From: Gammaproteobacteria bacterium
Lineage (GTDB): Bacteria > Pseudomonadota > Gammaproteobacteria > GCA-002705445 > GCA-002716945
DNA: 64,000 nucleotides
Direction of reading: 5' to 3'
Assembly: GCA_018667355.1 (NCBI GenBank)
Contig: JABIVC010000015.1
Location: 1 to 64,000 of the forward strand
Made by a program: the position numbers and the translations under genes. The notes below the pieces were generated by a model that saw only the letters and a list, made by a program, of their open reading frames with translations, made no database searches and was not told the origin of the DNA. Below are positions 34,189 through 44,065 of this stretch, in pieces (the first letter of the stretch is position 1; every line of letters starts with the position of its first letter).

Positions 34189-35332
34189 TTTCATTAAAAA
34201 AAACATATTAATTAGCGAGAGCCAAGGTATAGATCATACCATGATTATTTGTTTTGTTGCCTTGCTTTCTATAGGCTTAATTATGATAACTTCAGCCACG
34301 CTTGATTATGCATTAGAAGTAAAATCAAATGCATATTATTTTATTAGTAAACATTTAATATACTTGTTAATGGGGATAATACTCTCAATAATAATATCTA
34401 AAATAAAAATAAGTCTTTATTATGATTATGGTAAATATTTTCTACTATTATCTTTTATTATTTCATTAATAATCTTCATTCCTGGTTTAGGTAAAGAAAT
34501 AAATGGTGCGAAAAGGTGGCTTGATTTGGGTTTTATCACTATACAAGTTTCTGAAATTTCTAGATTATTCATAATGTTTTGGATTGCTGGGTTTATTGTC
34601 AAGCATGATGTAAACAAAAGTTTCAATAAGTGTTTCCTCATGGTTGTTTTATTATCATTAATTATTCTCTCTCAAAGAGATTTTGGTAGCACCGCTCTTT
34701 TAGTTTTTACATTCTTCTCCTTGATGCTAGTAGCAGGGCTCCGTTTAAAATTACTTTTACCATACTTATCAGTAGTGGTACTTACTGCAATTCCATTAAT
34801 ACTATATCAACCATATAGACTAAAAAGAGTTGTGTCTTTTATGAACCCCTGGGACGACCAATCAGGTAGTGGTTATCAACTTATCGCCTCTCTTTTGGCA
34901 TTCGGTAAAGGTGGAGTTTTTGGCCTAGGTCTGGGGTCTAGTGTACAGAAGCTAAGATATTTACCTGAATCTTATAATGACTTTATTTTTGCTTTAATAG
35001 CTGAAGAACTCGGACTATTTTTCTGTTTAATCGTGCTTATACTATTTAGCATCATATTTTTTAGAATAGTGAAACTTGCTAACAGATCTAGTGATAATAA
35101 TCTTAAATTTGCTGCTAATTTAAGTTTCACATTGGGGTTTTTTATTACTTATCAAGCTTTAATACATATTATGGTAAATACAGGTCTAGCACCAACAAAG
35201 GGAATGGGATTGCCATTAATCAGTTATGGGGGGACGAATCTTTTAATGATGTTTATTTTTATTGGCCTATTGATTAGAATACAAATTGAAAACCGTCAAA
35301 AAATTAGTCATGCTGTTAAAAGAGGGTATTAA
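34175..35332 (+). CDS. ftsW: Septal peptidoglycan polymerase FtsW
   Basis: FtsW is a SEDS-family glycosyltransferase partnered with FtsI. I start at the ATG giving MLLSDFIKKN, which overlaps the murD stop by 14 bases. The frame is open further upstream, but that part is only the murD shadow. The 385-residue protein has about ten membrane segments, ITSATLDYA, GAKRWLDLGFITIQVSE, QRDFGSTALL, GSGYQLIASLLAFGKGGVFG and the C-terminal GLAPTKGMGLPLISYGG signature. Confidence 0.95.
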   Translation: MLLSDFIKKNILISESQGIDHTMIICFVALLSIGLIMITSATLDYALEVKSNAYYFISKHLIYLLMGIILSIIISKIKISLYYDYGKYFLLLSFIISLIIFIPGLGKEINGAKRWLDLGFITIQVSEISRLFIMFWIAGFIVKHDVNKSFNKCFLMVVLLSLIILSQRDFGSTALLVFTFFSLMLVAGLRLKLLLPYLSVVVLTAIPLILYQPYRLKRVVSFMNPWDDQSGSGYQLIASLLAFGKGGVFGLGLGSSVQKLRYLPESYNDFIFALIAEELGLFFCLIVLILFSIIFFRIVKLANRSSDNNLKFAANLSFTLGFFITYQALIHIMVNTGLAPTKGMGLPLISYGGTNLLMMFIFIGLLIRIQIENRQKISHAVKRGY

Positions 35333-35338
35333 TATCAT

Positions 35339-36412
35339 ATGAAAACAATTGCTATTCTTGCTAGTGGAACTGGCGGCCATGTATATCCAGCTTTTACTAT
35401 AGCTCAAGAATATATTGACTTAGGCTATAAAGTAGTATGGATAGGCACTAAAAATGGGTTAGAAAATAAAGTAATAGATAACACATCAATTACTATCGAG
35501 CATCTAAGCTCACAAGGAATACGTGGTAAGTCAACATCCCGTAAAATTATAGGCTTATTTAATTTTATTAAATCCCTATATGAATCTTTTATATTAATTA
35601 AAAAATATAGACCTTCATTGACAATAGGATTTGGCGGGTATGTTAGTGTCAGTCCCTCATTAGCATCTTTTTTACTATCAGTGCCGGTGATAGTTCATGA
35701 ACAAAATGCTATTGCTGGTACTGCCAATAGGATTAACTATTTTTTTGCCAAGCGTATATATGAGACTTTTCCATTAAGCTTTAAAAAAAACCATAACAAA
35801 ATTATACATACAGGTAATCTTGTAAGAGCATCGTTTAATGAAGTTACTAAGCCAGAAGAAAAATATATTGAAAATAAGGCTTGTATAAATATTTTAGTAA
35901 TGGGTGGTAGTCAAGGCGCAACATTTTTAAACAATACAATGCCTTTTGCTTTTTCTCACTTCCATATTGATAATATATCTATTAAACATATTAGTGGACC
36001 TAGTCATGCCGATTCAGTCATTGATAAATATAAAAAATATTCAATAGATGCAGAGGTCATGTCATATTCAGATTCCATGGAAGAACTATATGATTGGGCA
36101 GACCTTGTGATATGCAGAGCTGGTTCTACAACTATTTCTGAACTGGCAAAAATTGGTAGGGCAGTATTATTAGTCCCATTTCCTTATGCAACAGATAACC
36201 ATCAATTCTTTAATGCCAGCTATTTAGCAAAAAATTCAGCTGCTATCATCCTTGAGGAAAATGTTGAGTTTATAGAGAATTTTGTAAATAGCATGAATAT
36301 TCTATTAAATGATCAGAAGCGATTGTATATGTTGTCGAGAAACATACAAGACATATTTCCATTAGACAGCACAAGTATAATAATAAAAGATTCATTAAAA
36401 TTAACTAAGTAA
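35339..36412 (+). CDS. murG: Undecaprenyl-PP-MurNAc-pentapeptide GlcNAc transferase
   Basis: MurG converts lipid I to lipid II on the inner membrane face. The 357 residues have ASGTGGHVYPAFTIAQE, GIRGKS, IGFGGYVSVSPSLAS, HEQNAIAGTANR, VMGGSQGATFLN, VICRAGSTTISELAKIGRAVLLVPFPYATDNHQ. Length and order are standard. It starts six bases after ftsW. Confidence 0.97.
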   Translation: MKTIAILASGTGGHVYPAFTIAQEYIDLGYKVVWIGTKNGLENKVIDNTSITIEHLSSQGIRGKSTSRKIIGLFNFIKSLYESFILIKKYRPSLTIGFGGYVSVSPSLASFLLSVPVIVHEQNAIAGTANRINYFFAKRIYETFPLSFKKNHNKIIHTGNLVRASFNEVTKPEEKYIENKACINILVMGGSQGATFLNNTMPFAFSHFHIDNISIKHISGPSHADSVIDKYKKYSIDAEVMSYSDSMEELYDWADLVICRAGSTTISELAKIGRAVLLVPFPYATDNHQFFNASYLAKNSAAIILEENVEFIENFVNSMNILLNDQKRLYMLSRNIQDIFPLDSTSIIIKDSLKLTK

Positions 36413-36415
36413 GCG

Positions 36416-37285
36416 ATGATAGTACAAAAAAATATATCTTTAAAAAAATATACGACTATACATATAGGAGGACAATCAGGAAATATATATTTTCCTGAAT
36501 CCATAGAAGACGTGTCTTCATTGAAAAGTACATTAATAGATTCAAGAACAATTATAATTGGGAAAGGTTCTAATATTGCGTTTTCTGACGCTGGGTATAA
36601 ACATGATTTAATTTCCCTGAATAAATTTAAAAAAAGCAGCATATCTGTCATTAATAAAAATACCATCTCTGTTTCTTCTGGTATATCTTGTGCTAGATTA
36701 GCAAAACTATGTTACAGAAAATCTATACCTGGGTTTGAGTTTCTTCATGGAATCCCCGGAACTATTGGTGGAGCATTGGCTATGAATGCGGGCTCATTTA
36801 ATCAATCTATTTGGGATTGTGTGAAATCCGTTACTATTATTAATAAAAAAGGTAATATAGAGATTATTAGTAGTAAAAATATTAAATCTTCCTATAGATT
36901 TGTAGATAAAAAGAATGTCTTATTATTTTTAGAAGTTCTCTTAAATATTGATAAGAAAAAAAATTTTGATAAAAAACTACTTCTTAAATATACTAAACAC
37001 AGGAATAATACTCAACCAATAGGACAATGGTCTTCTGGATGTATTTTTAAAAATCCTTCGAAAAAGATTTCAGCAAGCTCATTAATTGATTCACTTAATA
37101 TTAGTGAGAGGAAAATTGGTGGCATCTATATATCAATGAAGCACTGTAATTATTTTATTAATGATGGTAGTGGTACCTGTAGTGATTTAATTGCATTAAT
37201 AAATCATGTTTCTAAATTAGTTAAAAAAAAATATAACATAGTTCTCCATAAAGAGATTTGTATATATAGAGGCTCACATGAGTAA
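36416..37285 (+). CDS. murB: UDP-N-acetylenolpyruvoylglucosamine reductase
   Basis: MurB reduces the enolpyruvyl intermediate to UDP-MurNAc using FAD and NADPH. The 289-residue, short-type protein has KYTTIHIGGQ, IIGKGSNIAF, GFEFLHGIPGTIGGALAMNAG, SSYRFVDK, GQWSSGCIFKNP and NYFINDGSGTCSDLIAL. It directly follows murG. The murC gene that normally stands between murG and murB is absent. It overlaps ddl by eight bases. Confidence 0.96.
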   Translation: MIVQKNISLKKYTTIHIGGQSGNIYFPESIEDVSSLKSTLIDSRTIIIGKGSNIAFSDAGYKHDLISLNKFKKSSISVINKNTISVSSGISCARLAKLCYRKSIPGFEFLHGIPGTIGGALAMNAGSFNQSIWDCVKSVTIINKKGNIEIISSKNIKSSYRFVDKKNVLLFLEVLLNIDKKKNFDKKLLLKYTKHRNNTQPIGQWSSGCIFKNPSKKISASSLIDSLNISERKIGGIYISMKHCNYFINDGSGTCSDLIALINHVSKLVKKKYNIVLHKEICIYRGSHE

Positions 37286-38213
37286 TTTAAATGATAAAAA
37301 TGTTGGGATATTATGTGGTGGTTGGTCAGACGAGAGAGAAGTATCTTTAGATAGTGGCAAAACAGCTTATAAATCTCTTAAGGGTAACAATATAAATGCC
37401 TTCCTTTTTGATTATAAAAAAGATGATATTGATATTCTCAAAGATTTTATCAAATACAAAAGAATTGATATTGTCTTAAATTTAATTCATGGTATTGGTG
37501 GTGAAGATGGGCATGTGCAGGACTATTTAGATAGATTAGGCGTAAAGTATATAGGTTCCAATGCTAAATCATCAAGCATATCTTTCAATAAAGTCCTTAC
37601 AAAAGAAGTTTGGATAAGAAATAATTTAGACACTCCTCGATATTTACCGTTATCTAATGATATAACATTGAGTGATATTGAAAAAATATCGAATGATAAA
37701 TTTATATTAAAACCAGTAGAGTCTGGATCTAGCGTAGGTATTAAAATATTTAATATTGATGATTTTAGACTACATAAATCTTCTGAGATTTTAGATAAAC
37801 TTTTATTAAAAAATATAGATTCTAAAAATTATTTCATAGAGGAATTTATTAATGCTGCAGAGTACACTGCTCCAATTATTAATGGCCATGTCTTTCCGAT
37901 TATCAAAATAGAAACAAAAAGAGAGTTTTATAACTATAAGGCAAAATATATAGACAAAGATACGATATTTTCTTTTCCTGATTTACCTAATAAAATACTC
38001 CATAAGATAAATCTAACCTGTATGAAAGCATTTAATAGCCTAGGTTGTTCTGATTGGGGTCGCGTTGATTTCTTTATGAATGACAAATATTCTATTAATC
38101 TAATTGAAATAAACTCTATACCAGGCATGACAAGTCACAGCTTAGTTCCTAAGTCTGCTAAAAAAAATGGTATATCTTATTACGAACTACTTTTATTGCT
38201 TTTAAAAAACTAA
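37278..38213 (+). CDS. ddl: D-alanine-D-alanine ligase
   Basis: Ddl makes the D-Ala-D-Ala dipeptide used by MurF. The 311-residue ATP-grasp protein has LCGGWSDEREVSLDSG, LNLIHGIGGEDGHVQDYLD, YIGSNAKSSSISFNKVLTKE, ILKPVESGSSVGIKIF, GCSDWGRVDFF and IEINSIPGMTSHSLVPKSA. All catalytic positions look intact. There is no extra Mur-ligase domain at either end. Confidence 0.96.
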   Translation: MSNLNDKNVGILCGGWSDEREVSLDSGKTAYKSLKGNNINAFLFDYKKDDIDILKDFIKYKRIDIVLNLIHGIGGEDGHVQDYLDRLGVKYIGSNAKSSSISFNKVLTKEVWIRNNLDTPRYLPLSNDITLSDIEKISNDKFILKPVESGSSVGIKIFNIDDFRLHKSSEILDKLLLKNIDSKNYFIEEFINAAEYTAPIINGHVFPIIKIETKREFYNYKAKYIDKDTIFSFPDLPNKILHKINLTCMKAFNSLGCSDWGRVDFFMNDKYSINLIEINSIPGMTSHSLVPKSAKKNGISYYELLLLLLKN

Positions 38214-38214
38214 T

Positions 38215-38877
38215 ATGAAAAACATATTTTCAATAAGTTTATTTTTGATAATTTCAATTGGTATATATAATTATTCAATATTTTTTGGCACTAATCCTAT
38301 AAAACATGTCTATAAAGAAGGTACATTCACATATAGTAATGAAACTAATGTTGATAACATTTTGAAATCCTATATTTCTCATGAGCTATATGAAATCAAT
38401 CTTCGAGAGATAAAAAATTTAATAGAAGAGGATATTTGGATAAAAAATGCTCAGATTATACTTGATCCCCCAGACATAATCATAGCTAAGATATCTGAAT
38501 TTAAACCATTATATTTATGGAATAACTCTTTTTATGTAGATGATAAGGGTGTTTCTATATCGCCAACAGAATTTCCTATAAAAAATATTCTAAAAATAAC
38601 TAGTAACAATGATACTCAGGAAGCTATGTATAATTTATATCTTAGTGTTCAAAGATTATTCTCTGTAATTAATATAGACGTTATCGAATTATCAAAAAAT
38701 AATGATATGATGGTTATACTGACTCCTCAATATAGGTTCTCTGTACGTCATAATAATTTTGATTTAAAGCTAAATGAATTTATATCAGTATATGACCAAT
38801 TCATTCTAACTCAGGACCCTATAAAAATAAGAAAGAATATTGATTTAAGATACCCTACAGGTTTTGCTGTACAGTAA
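38215..38877 (+). CDS. ftsQ: Cell division protein FtsQ
   Basis: FtsQ is a bitopic membrane protein that recruits FtsL and FtsB. The 220-residue product has a short cytoplasmic tail, a membrane segment at about residues 5-20 (FSISLFLIISIGIY), and a POTRA-like part containing IKNAQIILDPPDIIIAKISEFKPLYLW and YVDDKGVSIS. Similarity is low, as is normal for FtsQ. It lies between ddl and ftsA, its usual place. Confidence 0.9.
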   Translation: MKNIFSISLFLIISIGIYNYSIFFGTNPIKHVYKEGTFTYSNETNVDNILKSYISHELYEINLREIKNLIEEDIWIKNAQIILDPPDIIIAKISEFKPLYLWNNSFYVDDKGVSISPTEFPIKNILKITSNNDTQEAMYNLYLSVQRLFSVINIDVIELSKNNDMMVILTPQYRFSVRHNNFDLKLNEFISVYDQFILTQDPIKIRKNIDLRYPTGFAVQ

Positions 38878-38895
38878 ATAATGATATCATAAGGC

Positions 38896-40146
38896 ATGTC
38901 TACTAATACAATCAAAGATGAATTCATTGTTGCACTCGATATTGGCACTACCAAAGTTTTATGTTTAGTCGCTGACTATGATGAAGATGGAGAATTAAGA
39001 TTAGTCGGTGTTGGTCAAGAATCATGCAGTGGTCTAAATAAAGGCGTGATATCAGAAATCGATGCTACTGTTAAGAGCATTCGAAAAGCTAAAGATCAAG
39101 CCAGGACCATGACTAATTGTAAATTTACTAAAGTTATTACCGGGATTGCTGGGAATCATATTCAGAGTTATAATGGAAATGCAGCAATCAATGTTTTAAA
39201 TGAAGAGGTTACTCAAGAAGATAAAGATAAGGTTATTGCAAGCGCAAGTGATATTAGTATTCCTCCTGACCAAGAAATTCTTCACAGAATTCCACAGTAT
39301 TTTACTATAGATGGTCAAATGGGCATCAAAGAGCCGATTGGGATGGCTGGGAAAAGGCTAGAGGCAAATGTTCATGTTATTACTTGCTCAACTACTGCAA
39401 AGAAGAATTTAACAAAATGTATAGAAAATAGCTTTTTAGAGGTTGATGAATTTGTATTACAACCAGTAGCCTCTAGTTATTCTGTCTTAACAGATGAGGA
39501 AAAGTCATTAGGGGTATGTCTTGTTGACATAGGTGGAGGTACTACAGATATAGCAATATTCACAGATGGTGATATCAAACATACAGCAGTAATACCCCAA
39601 GCTGGACAATTAGTAACAAATGATATTCGTATAGGGTTACGTACTTCATTAGAGGCAGCTGAAGATATAAAAAAGAAGTATGGTAGTTTAATTAATGAGC
39701 CAAATGATGCTCAAATCAATATATCAGTCCCTTCGATTTCTGATAAGCCAGATTCAGAGATCAGCAAGCCAAGTCTTACACATATAGTTACATGTAGAAT
39801 TGATGAAATATTCCATCAAATTGAGAAAGAAATTAATGATAGTGGATGGGCATCAAAAATTAGAGCAGGCATTGTTTTCACTGGTGGTGGCTGCAAGTTG
39901 AATGGATTAGACACATATGCTGAAAATAAATTACTGATGCCAACCAGGATTGGTAGTCCTAAAGATATAATTGGTATACAGAATTTAAGCGGGCAAACAA
40001 GATATTCAACTGCTGTTGGTTTATTATTATATAAAGATGAGAAACTCAGTGATATGCCTCATAGACAAAAATCTGATAATCCAGTCATAAAATATATTGA
40101 TACAATCTGGAAGAAATTTTCCATTTACTTTCAAAGAGAACTTTAA
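38896..40146 (+). CDS. ftsA: Cell division protein FtsA
   Basis: FtsA is the actin-like anchor tying FtsZ to the membrane. The 416 residues carry VALDIGTTKVLCLVAD, the 1C-domain TKVITGIAGNHIQSYN, VLVDIGGGTTDIAIF-like CLVDIGGGTTDIAIF, and IVFTGGGCKLNGL. The C-terminal KFSIYFQREL corresponds to the amphipathic membrane-binding helix. Downstream, where ftsZ is expected, there is only a 99-base gap with no ftsZ remnant before lpxC. Confidence 0.96.
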   Translation: MSTNTIKDEFIVALDIGTTKVLCLVADYDEDGELRLVGVGQESCSGLNKGVISEIDATVKSIRKAKDQARTMTNCKFTKVITGIAGNHIQSYNGNAAINVLNEEVTQEDKDKVIASASDISIPPDQEILHRIPQYFTIDGQMGIKEPIGMAGKRLEANVHVITCSTTAKKNLTKCIENSFLEVDEFVLQPVASSYSVLTDEEKSLGVCLVDIGGGTTDIAIFTDGDIKHTAVIPQAGQLVTNDIRIGLRTSLEAAEDIKKKYGSLINEPNDAQINISVPSISDKPDSEISKPSLTHIVTCRIDEIFHQIEKEINDSGWASKIRAGIVFTGGGCKLNGLDTYAENKLLMPTRIGSPKDIIGIQNLSGQTRYSTAVGLLLYKDEKLSDMPHRQKSDNPVIKYIDTIWKKFSIYFQREL

Positions 40147-40245
40147 GTTTAAAAATTTGTCTTACACTAGATAAGAATCAGTTAAATTATAAAAAAACCT
40201 CCCAAAGGCTTGATATTACTGAACATTCATTTAAAATTAGTGCAT

Positions 40246-41157
40246 ATGCTTAAACAAAGAACATTATCTAGTAAAATAAAGGCTTCAGGCGTTGGTCTCC
40301 ATACTGGTAAGAAAATATCTTTATCATTAAACCCAGCTCCTGTAAATTCTGGGATTGTGTTTTTAAGGACAGATATCAAGTCAGATCCGATAAATGCATC
40401 TTTAGAAAATGTCCATGATACAAGATTATCTACAACTTTATCAAATAATTCTGCAAAGATTTCAACCGTAGAGCATTTGCTTTCTGCATTAGCAGGACTT
40501 GGTATCGATAATGCGCTTATAAAGCTTGATGGACCAGAAGTACCAATAATGGATGGTAGTGCGAGACCATTTGTGTTTATGATTCAATCAGCCGGTATTC
40601 AAGAGCAGGGTGATACTAAGAAGTTTATAAAGATAAAGAAAGCGATTGAGGTTAGACAAGATGAAAAATGGGCAAAAATTGAACCATTCGAAGGTTTTAA
40701 GGTAGCTTTTACGATAGATTTTAATCATCCTGCTTTTAGTGAAAGCTCACAGTCATCTGAAATAGACTTTTCATCGGTATCTTATTTAAGCCAAGTTAGT
40801 CGCGCGAGAACATTCGGTTTTTCTAAAGATATTGAATTACTGCGCAAAAATAATTTAGCATTAGGTGGCAGTGTTAATAATGCTATAGTGATTGATGATT
40901 ATAAAGTCGTAAATGAAGAAGGTGTCCGTTTCCAGGATGAGTTTGTTAAGCATAAAATATTAGACGCAATAGGTGATTTATATTTATTAGGACATGGCTT
41001 AATAGGATCTTTTTCTGCTTATAAGTCTGGTCACCATTTGAATAATCTTCTACTGAGAGAATTGGTTAATAATCAAGATGCATGGGAAGAAGTTACTATA
41101 GAGGATAATGAGAAATCTCCAATCTTTTATAGCACGCCAGAGCCACATATTGTTTAG
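40246..41157 (+). CDS. lpxC: UDP-3-O-acyl-GlcNAc deacetylase
   Basis: LpxC is the zinc enzyme committing to lipid A synthesis. The 303-residue protein starts at the ATG giving [21 protein letters not shown], matching the family; a longer start 36 bases upstream is unlikely. Zinc ligands lie in [13 protein letters not shown] and in [32 protein letters not shown] is also conserved. Its presence shows an outer membrane with lipopolysaccharide. The stop is two bases from the convergent dciA stop. Confidence 0.97.
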   Translation: MLKQRTLSSKIKASGVGLHTGKKISLSLNPAPVNSGIVFLRTDIKSDPINASLENVHDTRLSTTLSNNSAKISTVEHLLSALAGLGIDNALIKLDGPEVPIMDGSARPFVFMIQSAGIQEQGDTKKFIKIKKAIEVRQDEKWAKIEPFEGFKVAFTIDFNHPAFSESSQSSEIDFSSVSYLSQVSRARTFGFSKDIELLRKNNLALGGSVNNAIVIDDYKVVNEEGVRFQDEFVKHKILDAIGDLYLLGHGLIGSFSAYKSGHHLNNLLLRELVNNQDAWEEVTIEDNEKSPIFYSTPEPHIV

Positions 41158-41159
41158 TT

Positions 41160-41429
41160 TTAATCACTAATAGTTACTCTAATATCATTAATTTCACAGA
41201 ATGAATTATCTCTCAATAAATCAATATATTGCTGTTTTTCAAATCTCATTAATGTTGCTATAGAGCTATTCTTGCATGCTATTATTAGTACATCTTCCTT
41301 AACCGAACTAACCTCTATATTATCGAGAACATTCTTTGGAAAAACATCATAAATATAGCAAGTTAAGTCTTTGATTAAATCATTCTTATTGATAAGATGC
41401 ACAGGTATGAATGACGATATTTTTTTCAT
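41160..41429 (-). CDS. DciA-like (DUF721) protein
   Basis: The 89-residue protein fits the DUF721/DciA family in size of domain and in the position between lpxC and secA. DciA loads the replicative helicase in bacteria lacking DnaC. The visible pattern is a helix, then VLIIACKNSSIATLMRFEKQQYIDLLR, the typical KH-like core. It lacks the C-terminal extension found in longer gammaproteobacterial DciA. Assignment rests on weak sequence pattern plus synteny. Confidence 0.65.
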   Translation of the reverse strand: MKKISSFIPVHLINKNDLIKDLTCYIYDVFPKNVLDNIEVSSVKEDVLIIACKNSSIATLMRFEKQQYIDLLRDNSFCEINDIRVTISD

Positions 41430-41488
41430 AATCTATTATACAGATTGTACGATAATAAACTCATTACATGCAAATTTATATAAGTATT

Positions 41489-44065
41489 ATGATATCAACT
41501 CTAATTAAAAAAATATTTGGTAGCAGAAATGGTCGTATTCTTAAAGAATATGGACCTCTTGTCAAAAAGATTAATGAATTAGAGAATAAATATCAAAAAT
41601 TTACTCAATCAGATTTCAAGGCCGAAACTACCTTATTAAGACAAAAGTATAAGGAAAGTGAAAATCTTGATCATATTTTACCAGAAGCATTTGCTCTAAC
41701 GAGGGAAGCATCTATTAGAACACTAGGCTTGAGACATTTTAATGAACAGCTCATGGGTGGCATAGCTTTACATAATGGCAAAATAGCGGAAATGAAGACA
41801 GGAGAAGGCAAAACATTAGTCTCAACATTACCTGCGTACCTTAATTCATTATCAGGACAACCAGTATTTATTATTACAGTAAATGACTATTTAGCTCTGA
41901 GGGATTCAGAATGGATGGGAAATATTTTTAATTATCTTGGACTATCTGTAGGAACAATAACAAGTAGTTTGATGCCAGAAGAGAGAAAAAAAGCATATGA
42001 GTGCGATATTATTTATGGAACTAATAATGAATTTGGTTTTGATTACTTGAGAGATAATATGACTTATGAGATGAGTCAAAAAGTACAAAGTAAATTAAGT
42101 TATGCAATTATTGACGAAGTTGACTCGGTTCTTATAGATGAAGCAAGAACACCCTTAGTTATATCTGGTTCTGCGAAGGAATCTAGTAACTTATATATGA
42201 AGATTAACAAAGTTACACAATCAATCATAAGTAGTAATAAAGATGATAATCTTTTTATGATAGATGAGAAACAAAAATCTGTTTCCTTAACAGAAGATGG
42301 ACATGGATTAATAGAGGACACTTTTGTAAAAAATAATTTACTAGCGGAAACAGAAACTTTATATGATCCAAAAAATATACAACTATTGCATTTAGTTGAT
42401 GCAAGCTTAAAAGCTAATCTAATGTATCACAAAGATATTGACTATGTTGTTGAAAATAATGAAATAGTTATTATAGATGAATTTTCTGGAAGAAAAATGC
42501 CAGGAAGAAGATGGTCTGAAGGTCTTCATCAATCGGTAGAGGCAAAAGAATCTGTAAAAATACAAAACGAAAATTTAACATATGCCTCTATTACTTTTCA
42601 AAACTATTTTAGACTATTTGATAAATTATCTGGGATGACTGGTACAGCTGATACAGAATCAATAGAGTTCCAGCAAATATATAATCTAGAAGTTATTGTG
42701 ATACCACCTCATAGAAAAATGATTAGAAAAGATCATGTAGATTTAGTATTTCTTACTTTCAAAGAAAAGTATGATGCAATTATCAAAGATATCGTTTCTA
42801 TCCATAGAACTAAGCAGCCAATTTTAGTTGGAACAACTTCAATTGAGGCATCAGAATATATTTCAAAACTTTTAAAATCAAAGAAGATTAAACATAATGT
42901 CCTTAATGCTAAACAACATCAAAAAGAAGCTGAGATAATATCTCAAGCAGGTAAGTTATCTTCCGTAACTATTGCAACAAACATGGCTGGCCGTGGAACA
43001 GATATTGTTCTTGGAGGTAAAGATTTAAATTATGAAGGAACTACCCCTGCGTTAGACAATCCAGAGGATGTTAAAAAAATAGGTGGATTATATATTATCG
43101 GAACTGAAAGGCATGAATCTAGACGAGTAGATAATCAGTTGAGAGGTAGATCTGGTAGACAAGGAGACCCTGGAGAATCTAGATTTTATTTATCACTAGA
43201 AGATAATCTAATGAGAATTTTTGCCTCTGACAAAGTAACAGAAATTATGAAAAAATTAGGTATGCAAGATGGAGAAGCTATAGAACACAAATGGGTATCT
43301 AAGTCAATTGAGAATGCCCAGAAAAGAGTTGAAGCACATAACTTTGATATAAGAAAGACATTGCTGGAGTATGATGATATTGCTAATGAGCAAAGAAAAG
43401 TAATTTATAATCAGCGTAATGATATTTTATCTTCAGATGACTTAAAACTAATTTACAATAATATTCTTAATTTTACATGTGATGATTTATTAAATAGTTA
43501 TATTCCTATAGATATGCCTCCAGCTCAATGGAACTTTGATGAAATCAATGAATCTTTCAAAAATGATTTTTCAGTTGATATTGACAGCTCAAATGTGATT
43601 AAAGATGGTGACCATCAAGCAAGAGAAACTTTTAAGAAGTACATTCACAGCATATTGAATAAAAAAATTCAGTCTAATCTTGATATTTTACCTACAGAAG
43701 ACAAAAATGAGCTTATTAGAAATATATTTTTAAGTGTTATAGATGAAGATTGGAGAAATCATCTAAATGCTATGGATTACTTGCGCCAAGGAATCGGTCT
43801 AAGGAGCTATGCTCAAAAAAATCCTAAAAATGAATATAAAAGAGAATCCTTTGAAATGTTTGAAGAAATGTTATCTGTTAATAACCTTGAAACTATTAAA
43901 ATCTTAGCTAAAATAAAGATTAGTAATCCAAATGTCTCAGACAAGCTATCAAAAGATAATGCTTCTAGATCTAATATAGATAATACTAATTCTAATATCT
44001 CTAGGAATGCTTTATGCCCATGTGGTTCTGGTAAAAAATATAAAAGGTGTTGTGGTAAGTTATGA
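41489..44065 (+). CDS. secA: Protein translocase ATPase SecA
   Basis: SecA drives proteins through SecYEG. I start at the ATG giving MISTLIKKIFGSRNGRILK; a further seven codons upstream are open. The 858-residue protein has RHFNEQLMGGIALHNGKIAEMKTGEGKTLV (Walker A), DEVDSVLIDEARTPLVISG, TIATNMAGRGTDIVLGG and QLRGRSGRQGDPGESRFYLSLED. The C-terminal zinc motif is CPCGSGKKYKRCC. It is complete and standard. Confidence 0.97.
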   Translation: MISTLIKKIFGSRNGRILKEYGPLVKKINELENKYQKFTQSDFKAETTLLRQKYKESENLDHILPEAFALTREASIRTLGLRHFNEQLMGGIALHNGKIAEMKTGEGKTLVSTLPAYLNSLSGQPVFIITVNDYLALRDSEWMGNIFNYLGLSVGTITSSLMPEERKKAYECDIIYGTNNEFGFDYLRDNMTYEMSQKVQSKLSYAIIDEVDSVLIDEARTPLVISGSAKESSNLYMKINKVTQSIISSNKDDNLFMIDEKQKSVSLTEDGHGLIEDTFVKNNLLAETETLYDPKNIQLLHLVDASLKANLMYHKDIDYVVENNEIVIIDEFSGRKMPGRRWSEGLHQSVEAKESVKIQNENLTYASITFQNYFRLFDKLSGMTGTADTESIEFQQIYNLEVIVIPPHRKMIRKDHVDLVFLTFKEKYDAIIKDIVSIHRTKQPILVGTTSIEASEYISKLLKSKKIKHNVLNAKQHQKEAEIISQAGKLSSVTIATNMAGRGTDIVLGGKDLNYEGTTPALDNPEDVKKIGGLYIIGTERHESRRVDNQLRGRSGRQGDPGESRFYLSLEDNLMRIFASDKVTEIMKKLGMQDGEAIEHKWVSKSIENAQKRVEAHNFDIRKTLLEYDDIANEQRKVIYNQRNDILSSDDLKLIYNNILNFTCDDLLNSYIPIDMPPAQWNFDEINESFKNDFSVDIDSSNVIKDGDHQARETFKKYIHSILNKKIQSNLDILPTEDKNELIRNIFLSVIDEDWRNHLNAMDYLRQGIGLRSYAQKNPKNEYKRESFEMFEEMLSVNNLETIKILAKIKISNPNVSDKLSKDNASRSNIDNTNSNISRNALCPCGSGKKYKRCCGKL

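Noticed and set aside
40147-40245. Possible ftsZ remnant or hidden gene between ftsA and lpxC
   Set aside because: The 99 bases contain no ftsZ-like reading frame in any frame and no clear promoter; it looks like simple AT-rich leader.
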